Translations under genes and position numbers: made by a program
The notes under the pieces: generated by a model
The model's input: the letters and a program-made list of their open reading frames with translations, nothing else
Told to the model about the DNA's origin: nothing
The model's database searches: none
NCBI RefSeq assembly: GCF_000003815.2
Contig: NC_049979.1
Span: 18,323,837-18,383,836, forward strand
Origin: Branchiostoma floridae
Taxonomy: Eukaryota; Chordata; Leptocardii; Amphioxiformes; Branchiostomatidae
DNA: 60,000 bases
Direction of reading: 5' to 3'
In this document: in pieces, positions 51,075 through 60,000 of the stretch
How positions within the stretch are numbered: the first letter of the stretch is position 1
Layout: the number at the start of each line of letters is the position of its first letter

Positions 51075-51175
51075 CTTTGATGGGAAATGAAAGTATTTCT
51101 TGTGCCCAGCTCATTGCCCAGGTGTTCAGTTACCACAGTTGCCTAGTATGCTAAGTACACCAGTAGAATCAATAC

Positions 51176-51295
51176 CCTGTATCCTAGTGAGACAGACATG
51201 CCAAAAGCTATAACCGGGTTGTTCCCACAGAAGCAGAACTTCATTAAGCACAGCGAACAACACACCTTTACCTTTGAGAACCTTGGAGGTATAGC
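51176..51295 (-). CDS. Exon of the large gene (120 bp)
   Basis: The acceptor is ataatctgtccattag and the donor AGG|GTATTG. Thirty-nine codons read YTSKVLKGKGVLFAVLNEVL and then LLWEQPGYSFW, strongly hydrophobic with protein-like composition. A CpG is kept (gttcgctg). Confidence 0.58.
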
Positions 51296-51396
51296 CTAAT
51301 GGACAGATTATCATCTAAACATGGAGGTTACGTTTGCCAGCATTCCTTGGTTATGAAGGACTTTTCATACTTTGTTGTGGGTGACCACTAGCTTAC

Positions 51397-51446
51397 CAAG
51401 CCAGATAATTTTGGGAAGAAATCTAAACTTTACTTTGAACTTTACT
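51397..51446 (-). CDS. Exon of the large gene (50 bp)
   Basis: The donor is strong (TTG|GTAAGC), with acceptor tcattgattgcag. The only frame fitting both neighbours reads VKFKVKFRFLPKIIWL. Confidence 0.5.
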
Positions 51447-51808
51447 CTGCAATCAATGATTCATTACAACTATATGGTAATTACTGGTAGGGACACTTCC
51501 CCTGGCAGTTCTTTTCTAACTGTAGAATATTGAGCGCTGATGATTCTAGCATGATGGGGCACAGATGTAAGGGTATCTAATTTTTGCTGTCTCTGTAAAT
51601 ATCATAATAACATGACACTTTTCAAGTGCCATCTAATCTTTTCATCCACCTTCCCCCTGCAAATTTCTGCACTGAATCTGCATCACTATGAGCAATTGCA
51701 GCACGCTCAGCAGAAAGAGGGAGGATAACGATATTGTAATCCTTAATGCCTGTTGTGGGTAATGTCTGCTGTATGATCCTCAACCCAGTCTGGTACATAT
51801 GGTATTAC

Positions 51809-51939
51809 TTTGGTGAAACAGACATTTCATCAGAAGTTGCCAGCTGAACAACTTCTGCTGTGTGAATGATGAGGACCGCGTAATGGCCCTGCTGCCCAGC
51901 CTGCTGTGACAGCTCTCTGACCTCCATCTCCTGTGGTAA
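51809..51939 (-). CDS. Exon of the large gene (131 bp)
   Basis: After acceptor ttccatcaccccctag, 43 codons run LPQEMEVRELSQQAGQQGHY, then AVLIIHTAEVVQLATSDE, to donor AAA|GTAATA. It is a glutamine-rich helix followed by a beta-like hydrophobic stretch. A CpG (tacgcggtc) is kept. Reading on past the donor would meet TAA at once, so this could alternatively be a terminal exon. Confidence 0.6.
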
Positions 51940-52115
51940 CTAGGGGGTGATGGAACTCGCTGGGTCACTGGACAGTCTGGCAGTCCTGGACGGTCCAGCA
52001 CATGCCTAGTATTACACTGTCCTTGTCTGATGGCACAAGGAGGAAATGTGTTGGGGAATTGGGGCCCATCAGGTCCCAGCTTCCACAGATGAATTGACCC
52101 AACATGACCCAACAA

Positions 52116-52262
52116 GTAATGTCTAATGGGGAAATTTGGACAGGGTGTGGTGTCCAACTGTACCCTGGCCTCCATGCAGACCCACCAGTAATGTCTCATG
52201 GGAAAATTTGGACATGGTGTGGTGTACAACTATACAAATGTACCTGGCTTCCATGTAGATTG
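52116..52262. repeat. Tandem duplication, unit about 73 bp
   Basis: gtaatgtct-atggg-aaatttggaca-ggtgtggtgt and the following words occur at 52116-52187 and again from 52188, with an insertion in the second copy. Confidence 0.7.
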
Positions 52263-53434
52263 AAGTGTTTCATGGGGGATCAACAGTATACAAACAGTTT
52301 GTTGCACATATTTCAAGCAGTCAATTTATCCAAGATTCACAGCTTTACTCAAAGAAGTTGATGGGTAGATAAAGCAGGTGTAAACACCTCATGAACATGA
52401 GACTTGTGTTAAGATATCAAGAGTACTCTGAACCTGTTTGCAATGTACCATCTACATCGTATACTTCTTGTCATGATCAGTGGAAGACTTCAATTAGCTT
52501 TTAGTAAGATAACTTGATCAAGATCCCATTGCAAAATCAAAGTAAATCCTACTGAGAAAAGACATCTGACAGAATAGTGGATAACAAAGTCAGAAGGGAC
52601 TTGGTCTGTCCCATCAGACTGTGCACTCCTTCACACTTACAGCTATAAAATCACATAACATGGCACTTATGAATGTACGTATCACTTTCCACGGGCAAAG
52701 AGATGGACTGGAAATCCCCTATTTCTCCAGGGGGCATTCCCATCTATTCTTGCTACTAAGGCACTCTAAAATGACAACTGCAGGAAGTAAAGTGATGCCA
52801 TCATCTTTCCTGGACAGACCTACCACCTGATGGAGTGGAGTTGCTGCTGATGATCCATCAGGAGAGGTCTGGCACTGGGAGGGTGTCCCACTCAGACTGT
52901 ACCATTAATGGGTGGGGGGTACACCAGAAGGACTAGGCTTGTCAGCTTTCATTTCCATCTTCTTCTCATATTGATCATTTCTGTTTTACACACTCATTCC
53001 TGATTCTTTAAAACTTCTGCTATTGCCCATCGATATTGATGGATATAATGCCCTATTGCTATATGATTTCCCAAGAACCCTACAGGTTATTTGGAACAAT
53101 TTTAGACCATATCTAGAAATCCTAGAGAATGGATTATGCCTGTTAGACTTGTAATAATTGGAACATGCATCACTGTCATGTGCTGTCACTTCAATAGACT
53201 GGGTCCCTTGTGTTCAGATGAGACTTAAGAAAGGATATCCCTTGAGATATGGGACTAAAATGGAATAATGTCAAAACTGTTCAAGAGGACCACCCAGGGG
53301 ACTGATAAAACCTGGCCGCTGTAGACAGGTGTTTGTTCCAGCAATGCCAATGGGAATGATCATCTAACAGAATACTAGAAAGTGGTCACATTAGCCAGTT
53401 GGTCTTTAAGTAGAGGTATTCACTTGTATAGCTG

Positions 53435-53685
53435 TAGCCTGGGAACCATACCATCGAGGCGTTCGGCGGTGTAGAGGTGACCGCCCGTACAGTTGATTGG
53501 TACAGGCCGGGGGAGTTCTTACGGGGTTAGATTGATTTAGTCGCGGGAGGGGTAAACTCAAAAAGGCCGGCTACAAGCTCTATAGGCGAAATCTCAAAGG
53601 GCAGCTAATCAGACAGGCTGACAGAAGCAGGCCGGTGCCGGGTAAAGCTCCCCAAAGCCGACCGCGGAGAATGGTACCCAGGCTA
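53435..53685. mobile_element. 251-bp inverted-repeat transposon with 9-bp target-site duplication
   Basis: The ends TAGCCTGGGAACCAT and ATGGTACCCAGGCTA are inverted repeats, and gtatagctg is duplicated exactly at 53426-53434 and 53686-53694. A 9-bp duplication fits Mutator-like elements; 8-10 bp could also be hAT-like. There is no transposase frame, so it is non-autonomous. It is CpG-rich against a CpG-poor intron, so it is young. It lies 32 bp inside the intron after the exon ending at 53718. Confidence 0.82.
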
Positions 53686-53717
53686 GTATAGCTGTGACTG
53701 CACAAGTGTAACAGTAC

Positions 53718-53787
53718 TGAGGACAAGCCAGCAAAGTATTCTTCATATTGTACATTCTGTGTAATCAGTACATTAAACAAATCCTCC
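53718..53787 (-). CDS. Exon of the large gene (70 bp), next to a transposon
   Basis: After acceptor gactttatgtatgttag, the only open frame reads EDLFNVLITQNVQYEEYFAG and ends LSS at TCA|GTACTG in phase 0, fitting the exon at 51809-51939. The frame stays open beyond this donor into the transposon, so the donor choice rests on phase. Confidence 0.52.
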
Positions 53788-54125
53788 CTAACATACATAA
53801 AGTCACAACAATGTTCTTACTGCTACAGGTTTGCTTTAATTATACTATAGTCTAATGCAAGTTTGCAAAGCCAAATCCTTAGTAGCTGGCAGGTTGGCTG
53901 GTTGCCTAGTTTAAGCACATTAGGAACCCAGTAAAAGTTTTGTGAACTTTTGTTCAGGCTGTGATAAGAGTTCTCCACTGCTTTACAGGCAAGATGCTAT
54001 CACTGAAAAGTCTCTTCTTCCATTCAGGCATAACTGTTACAGTATGGAGGATTGTAAGCTTGGAGGAATGAATATGGGTATGATAAATGACCTGTCAAAT
54101 TGTCAAATACAGGAAAGTAACTCAC

Positions 54126-54302
54126 ATTTACATATGGACCAGAGGGACAAAAATCCCACATCCATCTCTGTCTCTCCCCAAGCACGGACACAGATCTGTC
54201 AAAATTGCTGAATCCAACCTGGACGACCTTTGCGTGCCATAATCCGTCCTGTCCATGTCTACATGAATTTCTGATGAAACTTTCAGCGATACCTACAGCC
54301 AT
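54126..54302 (-). CDS. Exon of the large gene, 5' end uncertain
   Basis: The end is a strong donor (AAT|GTGAGT). The open frame includes QDGLWHAKVVQVGFSNFD and GERQRWMWDFCPSGPYVN and keeps several CpGs. Two in-phase acceptors are possible: one before 54302 (59 codons) and one before 54218 (31 codons). A further exon must lie between this one and 53787. Confidence 0.48.
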
Positions 54303-54526
54303 CTAGCTCTATGGATACATGATTTTGCCAGGCTGACAAGATGAATGAGCCTTTCATTTCTGGATCACACAGGCAGTATTGCTAACCTAAATCCTCCCTC
54401 TTCTTCAAGATGTACAATAGAGATGCAGTCAAAGATGATATATTGAAAGGTGTCCCTCTCCAAGCCTGGCCAATTTTAGCTGTAACAAACTCTTTGGTTT
54501 TGCTTTTTACTTAGAAGACCACTCAC

Positions 54527-54607
54527 CTTGACCCACATGTGTGCTAATTTGTGTCCTACCAACTCTCCTGAATTAGTATTTGTAACAGATAACAGGTCAT
54601 TAATGAT
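54527..54607 (-). CDS. Exon of the large gene (81 bp)
   Basis: The acceptor cctcacttacccag and donor AAG|GTGAGT are both strong. Only one frame is open: IINDLLSVTNTNSGELVGHK, ending MWVK. Confidence 0.68.
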
Positions 54608-54770
54608 CTGGGTAAGTGAGGCACTGTTTATTGATCTATTGACCTTATGGCTTTTTTTGGAAGTTTTTTCCAACTCTCCCTTTGGTTTCTGCCATTAGGA
54701 CTGCTCTAAGATACAGAATTTAGCAAAGTCATTATTTTCACTTCCAAGATTTGAAAGATGAAAGTCTTAC

Positions 54771-54860
54771 TACAAGTGGACAGAACAGTTCAGACTGGCA
54801 GACATCAACTGGCAACGCTGACTTGTACTGGCGTCTCTGATGACATGAACAGCACTGCTG
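54771..54860 (-). CDS. Exon of the large gene (90 bp)
   Basis: The acceptor is tctttggtacaaacag and the donor GTA|GTAAGA. Phase 0 gives 30 codons ending LPVDVCQSELFCPLV, which join smoothly to IINDLL. A second open frame exists but would create a stop at the next junction. Confidence 0.55.
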
Positions 54861-55023
54861 CTGTTTGTACCAAAGAAAGGATGGATTTACGATGCCTTGA
54901 TGGTTAACGTGGGGATATCAGAGCCCTCTACCAGAATAGGCAGGTACAACATTTATATCTTGATGCATATAACATCATGCACCATTGCGGTAACATAAGG
55001 TTGACACTACCAATAAAGACAAC

Positions 55024-55112
55024 CAGCCTGAGAATGATATCAATTTTGACATAGTATTGTTGACCAGTGATAGTGATACCATAATGAAAATTCCATCCAA
55101 TCACATCAAACA
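55024..55112 (-). CDS. Exon of the large gene, donor uncertain
   Basis: The acceptor is tcttaagcctttgtaag. The frame FDVIGWNFHYGITITGQQYY continues as VKIDIILRL. The donor CTG|GTTGTC is weak but is the one that keeps phase 0. A better-looking donor further on (ATTG|GTAGTG) breaks it. Confidence 0.38.
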
Positions 55113-55198
55113 CTTACAAAGGCTTAAGATTTCCTTAAGGAGAGATTAAATGATACTGAAGAAGTTTTAGTGGCAGCTTAAGGTATAATGTGACTCAC

Positions 55199-55277
55199 GG
55201 AAACACAGTCTGTTTATAAATTCCCTGTTCATATTTGTGCAATGTGTGAATATTGTCCTTCCACTACCAGTAAATCC
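55199..55277 (-). CDS. Exon of the large gene (79 bp)
   Basis: The donor is strong (TCC|GTGAGT), the acceptor cagcataggcctgcag. The single open frame reads GFTGSGRTIFTHCTNMNREF and then INRLCF, and links in phase to both sides. Confidence 0.55.
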
Positions 55278-56439
55278 CTGCAGGCCTATGCTGCACATGT
55301 CAAACATATAAAAATGTACAAAAGAACAACCTGGTACACACGAGCAGGTTCTCCTCGTCTGGGCATGCCTAGTGATGTCCTCATTAGCATTCACCCTCTA
55401 ACGAGGACACGTCATGTACATGGTATCATCCTGAAGTCCAGATTACTAAAACACAAGCTGCAGTCTCTACATTATCAAATTATGGCCCTATTAATTGAAA
55501 TTATGACATGAATCATCTACCTACCAATTTGGTCCTAGTGTTACTTCAGACAGCAGGTTTCACTGTATAACTGTCCCCTGGGCCACATATGTAAGTTTTA
55601 AAACATAACTGTGATGAAAAACACTCTCAACACAGGCTGATGAACCAGTTGTTGGAGTCCCATGTGGACGTTGTTTACTGCCTAGTGGTGATATGATCAA
55701 ATAACAATTCACCGGAAAGTAGCAAGAATAATGAGACTTGCCATTGATGAGGATCTTGGGATCTTTGAGCGATGGGAAGAACTAAGCATGGCAACTGTTC
55801 AGGGTCACCTTATCCTGCACCCTGCAGGGAATTGACAGCAGGATTCAAAGTTTTATATCATAAGCCTGATGAGCAAAGGGAACCTAATCTATCCTTTTGG
55901 CAGTGAAAGGTATTACTGCAGGAGCAATCAATCAGAATGCCATAAAAAGTTCTAACTCAAAAGCTTATCATTATATGCACATGCACATGTCTGCTGAAGT
56001 TGGAGAATTGGCATCACAATGCTAGCTACCTTACAAATGACCAATACTTTGTTCATATGAAGAATCAAAATAAGACACTTAGAAAAAAGTTGGTGTGAAA
56101 CAGTGCTACAAATAGTATTTTGACAACGTAACTTATGTTCTACCAAATTTGATAAACAACACACACAAACATTCAAGTGAAAGTTTTAGTGCTGGGTTTC
56201 CGTGTATTAGATACATTGTTGTCTAACATAGATCTACATTCCAGAACTATCATAGAGCGGAATTTGTTATCACCAAGCACCATAGGGGCATCTTCTCTAG
56301 ATAGTTTTGAAGAATGCTTGCAGATAGATAAACATGCAAAAGTTAGGTGCGATGGGCCGTTCAGTGTAACATAACCAGCTGCTGCCGCGCTGTATGCCTG
56401 CGAAGCTGGTGTGTTACCCAGAACGAAAGGTGGTTATAC

Positions 56440-56553
56440 TGGCTTTATAGATATAAATACAGATGTTTTTTCATCAGTATTCATCCTTTCAAAGTCTACC
56501 AGGCTCATGTGTGACATAAACAAAATCAATGCTGATGTCACCACTTTCTGGGC
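56440..56553 (-). CDS. Exon of the large gene (114 bp)
   Basis: Thirty-eight codons run AQKVVTSALILFMSHMSLVD to SVFISIKP, with donor CCA|GTATAA. The frame stays open upstream to about 56602, where another acceptor could add up to 16 codons in a different phase. The chosen start (tctcttctggcaaccag) fits the upstream exon. Confidence 0.52.
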
Positions 56554-56661
56554 CTGGTTGCCAGAAGAGATCATATCACCACGACAGTTTACTGCACTTC
56601 TGCTGCTTAAATCAAACAAAAAAGTTTTTTATACATGGCTCTATCAAAAGTTCCCTCTTAC

Positions 56662-56713
56662 CATCACAGTAGCTATAAAACTGGAGTTGGTTGAAAGTTG
56701 ACACATAACCCAA
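56662..56713 (-). CDS. Exon of the large gene (52 bp)
   Basis: The donor is strong (ATG|GTAAGA) but the acceptor has a poor pyrimidine tract. In the phase-consistent frame it reads WVMCQLSTNSSFIATVM. A second open frame links to the longer version of the next exon instead. Confidence 0.42.
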
Positions 56714-57779
56714 CTAATGTGCACCCCAGCACTCCTCTTAGCAAAGCGGCATCCCTCTGGGTTGCCATTACTGGATAAGAGAAAGCTCGTAACTTGTTTA
56801 TAGACTGTGAGCCGTAAACTTGTTTTTCTCAGGGAGAAGTAAAAAGGTAATGAAAAATCACAGGAACTCCAGTAGTCTCATGAATGTGCTAATTGAAATA
56901 AGTTACAACTCCATCTGCCTTAATCTTCACACACCACTATACTGTTCCTTGCACGCTGGCATCTCAGACGCCAGTGTTGCAAACACAAGATAAGCTTTGA
57001 AAACATGTCTACAGGATCAGAGGGAAAAGCCCGCAGGTTGCTGTTATCAGGGGAAACACCAGGCTAACATTCAAAAGTCACTTCCTGTTCATAGAAAATT
57101 ACCAAAATGCATTTTTCAGGCATTCAACGGTACAATGGAATCCTATCCAAAGAGTAGGATTTGACAGGGACTTAGTCATACCTGTGGCTGTTTAACCGTG
57201 AGTGCTGAGTGTCAATAAACATGCTCATTAACGAACTTGTCTGGCATCACTATAACTGGTGTTCCCCAGGGAGCACAATTCAAGTGATCATGAAAACTGT
57301 CGTAAATTTCTCAGTCTATGCAGGCTATAAAATGGCATTCTTGCCAATAAAAGTCACGCAGGACCAAAGTGTTGGCAGCTCTGACCGCATGATATACAGC
57401 GCAGAATCCAGGGATGTGACAACCTAATACATCTAACCCTCAACTTCTAGCATAACTTTGTCTGTTTGAAGCAGTTTGATTGGATACTCATGTGCACAAG
57501 TAGCTGAGCTGAACTGTCAATTGGTCAAAAGTTGTCACAAAATAGAAATGATGACATCATTGTCATGCCAAAGAGTCTGATCATAAAAAAACAGGTTCAT
57601 TGAAAGGACAAGCATAATTCCAAAAGGTAAAACTTATCTTCAGAAGTTTATATCGATCACAGGTATGGCACAAAGGCTTACAGAAAACACAATGATTAAA
57701 TTTATGAAATAAGTGAAGAGCGAGTAAAGCCTAGCCTGGGGGCTTTGAGATAGAGGTCTGTATTACTGTTCTGACTTAC

Positions 57780-57812
57780 TCTGGGTCCAGAGAGAATTGT
57801 GTTGGCGACATT
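57780..57812 (-). CDS. Exon of the large gene (33 bp)
   Basis: The splice sites are excellent (tttatgtcttgttag, AGA|GTAAGT). All three frames are open; phase selects MSPTQFSLDP. Confidence 0.48.
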
Positions 57813-58261
57813 CTAACAAGACATAAAACCAGCAGACGTATCTCCTAGTTTGTGATAGTGCATAACATCAAACACCCTCTGGCAAAACTAATCCTGTGAG
57901 GATGAACCATTAAAAGGGAGATATACAGCGGTGGGTTTACAAAAACAGACTGTAGTAAATAAGTCACTTAAACCTGACGCCACTTTTGTCATGCCAAAGA
58001 GCAATGTAGCAGAACTTCTGCAACAATTACTTTGGTTGAACAGAGCATCATGGCCTAAAGAGCTTTAACATTAGAGGAACTTGCTACGAAGGTAATAACT
58101 TAAAAACAGTAACAACTTTAATGAAAAGTAAATACAGGTAGATATAGATAGGACTGTACATAAGGCTACATAAGGCTGGAAAGACACCATATACCATATA
58201 TACATACATAAAGGCTAATGCTAGTTCACCTTTTTCCACGGGGTAACCTATATCTGTAGTT

Positions 58262-58368
58262 TTCACAAACAGGATATTTAGGAATATCAAGTCAATGGAT
58301 GGTGGTTTCAAGTTTTAAATATTTCAGCTATCTGTCAACTTGATATACCTAAATACCTTGTTTGTGAC
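58262..58368. mobile_element. Foldback repeat, 35-bp inverted ends
   Basis: tcacaaacaggatatttagg and following bases (58262-58296) are inverted at 58334-58368 with few mismatches. Related sequence at 40297-40405 shows it is a repeat family. Confidence 0.55.
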
Positions 58369-58676
58369 AACAACAGATCTTTATCAATACACAGAAAGAA
58401 ATGTGTTGATTTGAAAAAAGTGTCCAGTGGAAAGCCTTTCAGCACCACAGACATGTTTTGTGTATACAAGGATTCTAGTTGCAGGCAACAGATGTCTTGC
58501 TGTATCCTTAAGAACAGATGAGCATGAGTGTTATTTTGAACAGGATGTCTCATAGAAAGTTCTTCAGTACTACGGACAGGGTTCATGAGTGGTTAGAATC
58601 TGCAGTGAGCTTTCATGACAAACAATCCTTTTGAAAAACTGTAACCTAAAAACAAAATGGAGATACATGTATCTAC

Positions 58677-58731
58677 CTTATCTCATTGGGCACTGCATAC
58701 TTCAGGCAATGAAGTCTTGAAGCTCTTTGTC
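58677..58731 (-). CDS. Exon of the large gene (55 bp)
   Basis: The acceptor is gagttctttgcttcaag and the donor AAG|GTAGAT. Only one frame is open: QRASRLHCLKYAVPNEI. Confidence 0.52.
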
Positions 58732-59179
58732 CTTGAAGCAAAGAACTCAGCCATTTGTTACTGGTGAAAGAAACGTTTGGTATCTTAGTGAGATCTGGGG
58801 CAGTAAAGCTGTAGGATCTTTGCCAAGAGGGCTAAAAGGCTGACAAATCGCCCAGCATCACTCATCTGGAGCAAAACTAATGGACAGGAGGCCTCCCACA
58901 GTGGCAGTTCATAGGTTCTCCATGAACTTCCTTAGGGTACTGAAGGACACTACAGTTCCCTTCAGCGCAGTATTGCTTCACCCTTGCAGATGTGAATTCA
59001 GTTGGCCTAAGACACTGACATTATATTTTGGGACCCTTCAAGAGCAGGCTCTGTGCTGTGAAGGATTAACATCCATTATCGTAATACTGCCATGCTTACT
59101 GCAATTTCTCAAGCGATACTAATTTGACAAATGATCAACGCATCATTTTTTCCAGTTACATGTTGCTATTACAGCTTAC

Positions 59180-59220
59180 CTTTGCCACTTCTGTGTATCT
59201 TTTTTGTCTCCCAAAAGGAA
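59180..59220 (-). CDS. Most upstream exon recognised in the large gene (41 bp)
   Basis: The donor is strong (AAG|GTAAGC), with acceptor ccaaaagttttcag. All frames are open; the phase that fits the next exon reads SFWETKKIHRSGK. The start codon lies further up, outside what I can resolve. An exon-like LSFVLMVHLDHAEPMST segment near 59772-59822 does not fit the phase. Confidence 0.42.
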
Positions 59221-60000
59221 CTGAAAACTTTTGGCCTTGTTGTCTTCAAATGCATTGTCATCAAAGCCTTTTTAAAAATGTGTCGAATGTATGAACTGTG
59301 TATACCTAGGAAATGACTGTTGCTGCACTAGTAGATCTCCTTAGATTATGATTAGTGGCGGTATTATGGTAATGGCGTTACTCCATCTAAAGCACTTCTG
59401 GAATAAGCAACTGTCTCATCCATATGGACATTTATATGGATACAAACAGAGTCCTGTTGTGATTCACTCCACAGAAGTCTAATCAGCCTTGAACACCAAG
59501 GCCAGCCATGCTGTGGATTTTAATCATCCACAGCAGTACCACTGCAGAAATATGGTCCAGCTCTATGTGCCACAGGCATCTCTGTCTGATAGGATGAGAG
59601 AGATATGAACTAACCCTGGATCCTTCATCTGTCTCTAATCCCTTCCTGGAGCACTGCCCACAGTTTAATTATATAATTTCAGATAGATAGTAAATAGAGT
59701 CCTGAATCAGCACAGGCAGAACGGTTTGGAAACTTTATCTTGTTGGGCAGGATGGGGAAACCTCCTACTGTTGACATAGGCTCTGCATGGTCCAAATGAA
59801 CCATCAACACAAAACTAAGCTGTATTAATTTGCAGCTGCATACATACAAACATTCATCAACATTAGCTTTTCTGCAAGGAACTTGCTTTTGTATTGTCAT
59901 CTTTTCAGCAGTTCATTCTCTATTCAATATTTACTAAAAGCATAACACTATACTTTTGTTCTACACAATTTACGATTTACAATGCAACACTTAACTTTTA

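Larger units (their letters stand above)
28144..59220 (-). other. Large multi-exon minus-strand gene (extent of recognised exons), family not identified
   Basis: I traced about 26 candidate exons with minus-strand splice sites. They form three runs in which every exon end matches the phase of the next: 59220-54126, 53787-51025, and 47271-28144 (with stop codon). Two gaps (54.1 to 53.8 kb and 51.0 to 47.3 kb) need at least one more exon each, and the true start lies above 59.2 kb. The joined protein exceeds 800 residues. It is rich in Leu, Ser, Cys and aromatic residues with many amphipathic-looking stretches, and ends in a Pro/Thr/Arg tail. No kinase, protease, receptor or zinc-finger signature is visible. 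It may be a helical-repeat scaffold, but that is a guess. Individual short exons may be wrong. Confidence 0.6.

Noticed and set aside
51780-52229. 149-codon minus-strand frame
   Set aside because: It runs through a tandem repeat; the supported exon at 51809-51939 reads in a different frame.
53844-53908. Minus-strand segment reading QPANLPATKDLALQTCIRL
   Set aside because: Coding-like, but its only donor would create a stop codon on joining to the next exon at 53787.
55242-55511. Plus-strand frame with a C-x2-C and H-x2-H arrangement resembling a zinc finger
   Set aside because: Histidine spacing is not that of a C2H2 finger, no repeat units follow, and a better minus-strand exon covers the same DNA.
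56177-56701. Two adjacent plus-strand frames (65 and 96 codons)
   Set aside because: They mirror the minus-strand exons at 56440-56713, have no linked splice sites and are broken by a stop between them.
58228-58251. 24-bp minus-strand exon-like segment (IGYPVEK)
   Set aside because: It directly abuts the foldback repeat, and its putative acceptor lies at the edge of that repeat.

Overview
The window looks like a stretch of an invertebrate deuterostome nuclear genome, most likely a cephalochordate (amphioxus). I infer this from four things: genes split into short exons (40-290 bp) with introns from about 80 bp to several kb; many small foldback transposons; a mosaic CpG landscape; and the frequent words taacgtta and acatgta. 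I see no bacterial, viral or rRNA/tRNA features. There are two assembly gaps (27668-27819 and 33857-33956). The species call rests on style alone and was not searched.

Layout. (1) 1498-2849: the start of a small minus-strand gene. Four phase-consistent coding exons encode an acidic, Ser-rich, probably disordered protein; its 3' end was not found. A CpG-rich promoter follows at about 2850-3350, with a perfect 16-bp inverted repeat carrying two opposed CCAAT boxes. (2) About 3.4-22.8 kb: a CpG-rich interval without any gene I can support. It holds several foldback or hairpin elements, an RFX X-box cluster, a TATA-like site, a LINE-like 3' tail and one small transmembrane ORF. (3) About 22.8-60 kb: a strongly CpG-depleted interval. 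It contains a large minus-strand gene that I could not name. I traced candidate exons from about 59.2 kb down to a stop codon at 28144. They form three phase-consistent runs with two gaps between them. A candidate poly(A) signal (28087-28092) lies just past the stop.

The large gene encodes a mostly hydrophobic and helical-looking protein with a low-complexity Arg/Pro/Thr C-terminus; I recognise no catalytic motif. Transposon copies sit in its introns, including a 251-bp element with a 9-bp target-site duplication 32 bp from a predicted 5' splice site. A few exon-like signals lie on the plus strand inside its introns and may be nested genes or chance. The switch from CpG-rich to CpG-poor DNA coincides with the gene-bearing segments, as expected for gene-body methylation in invertebrates.
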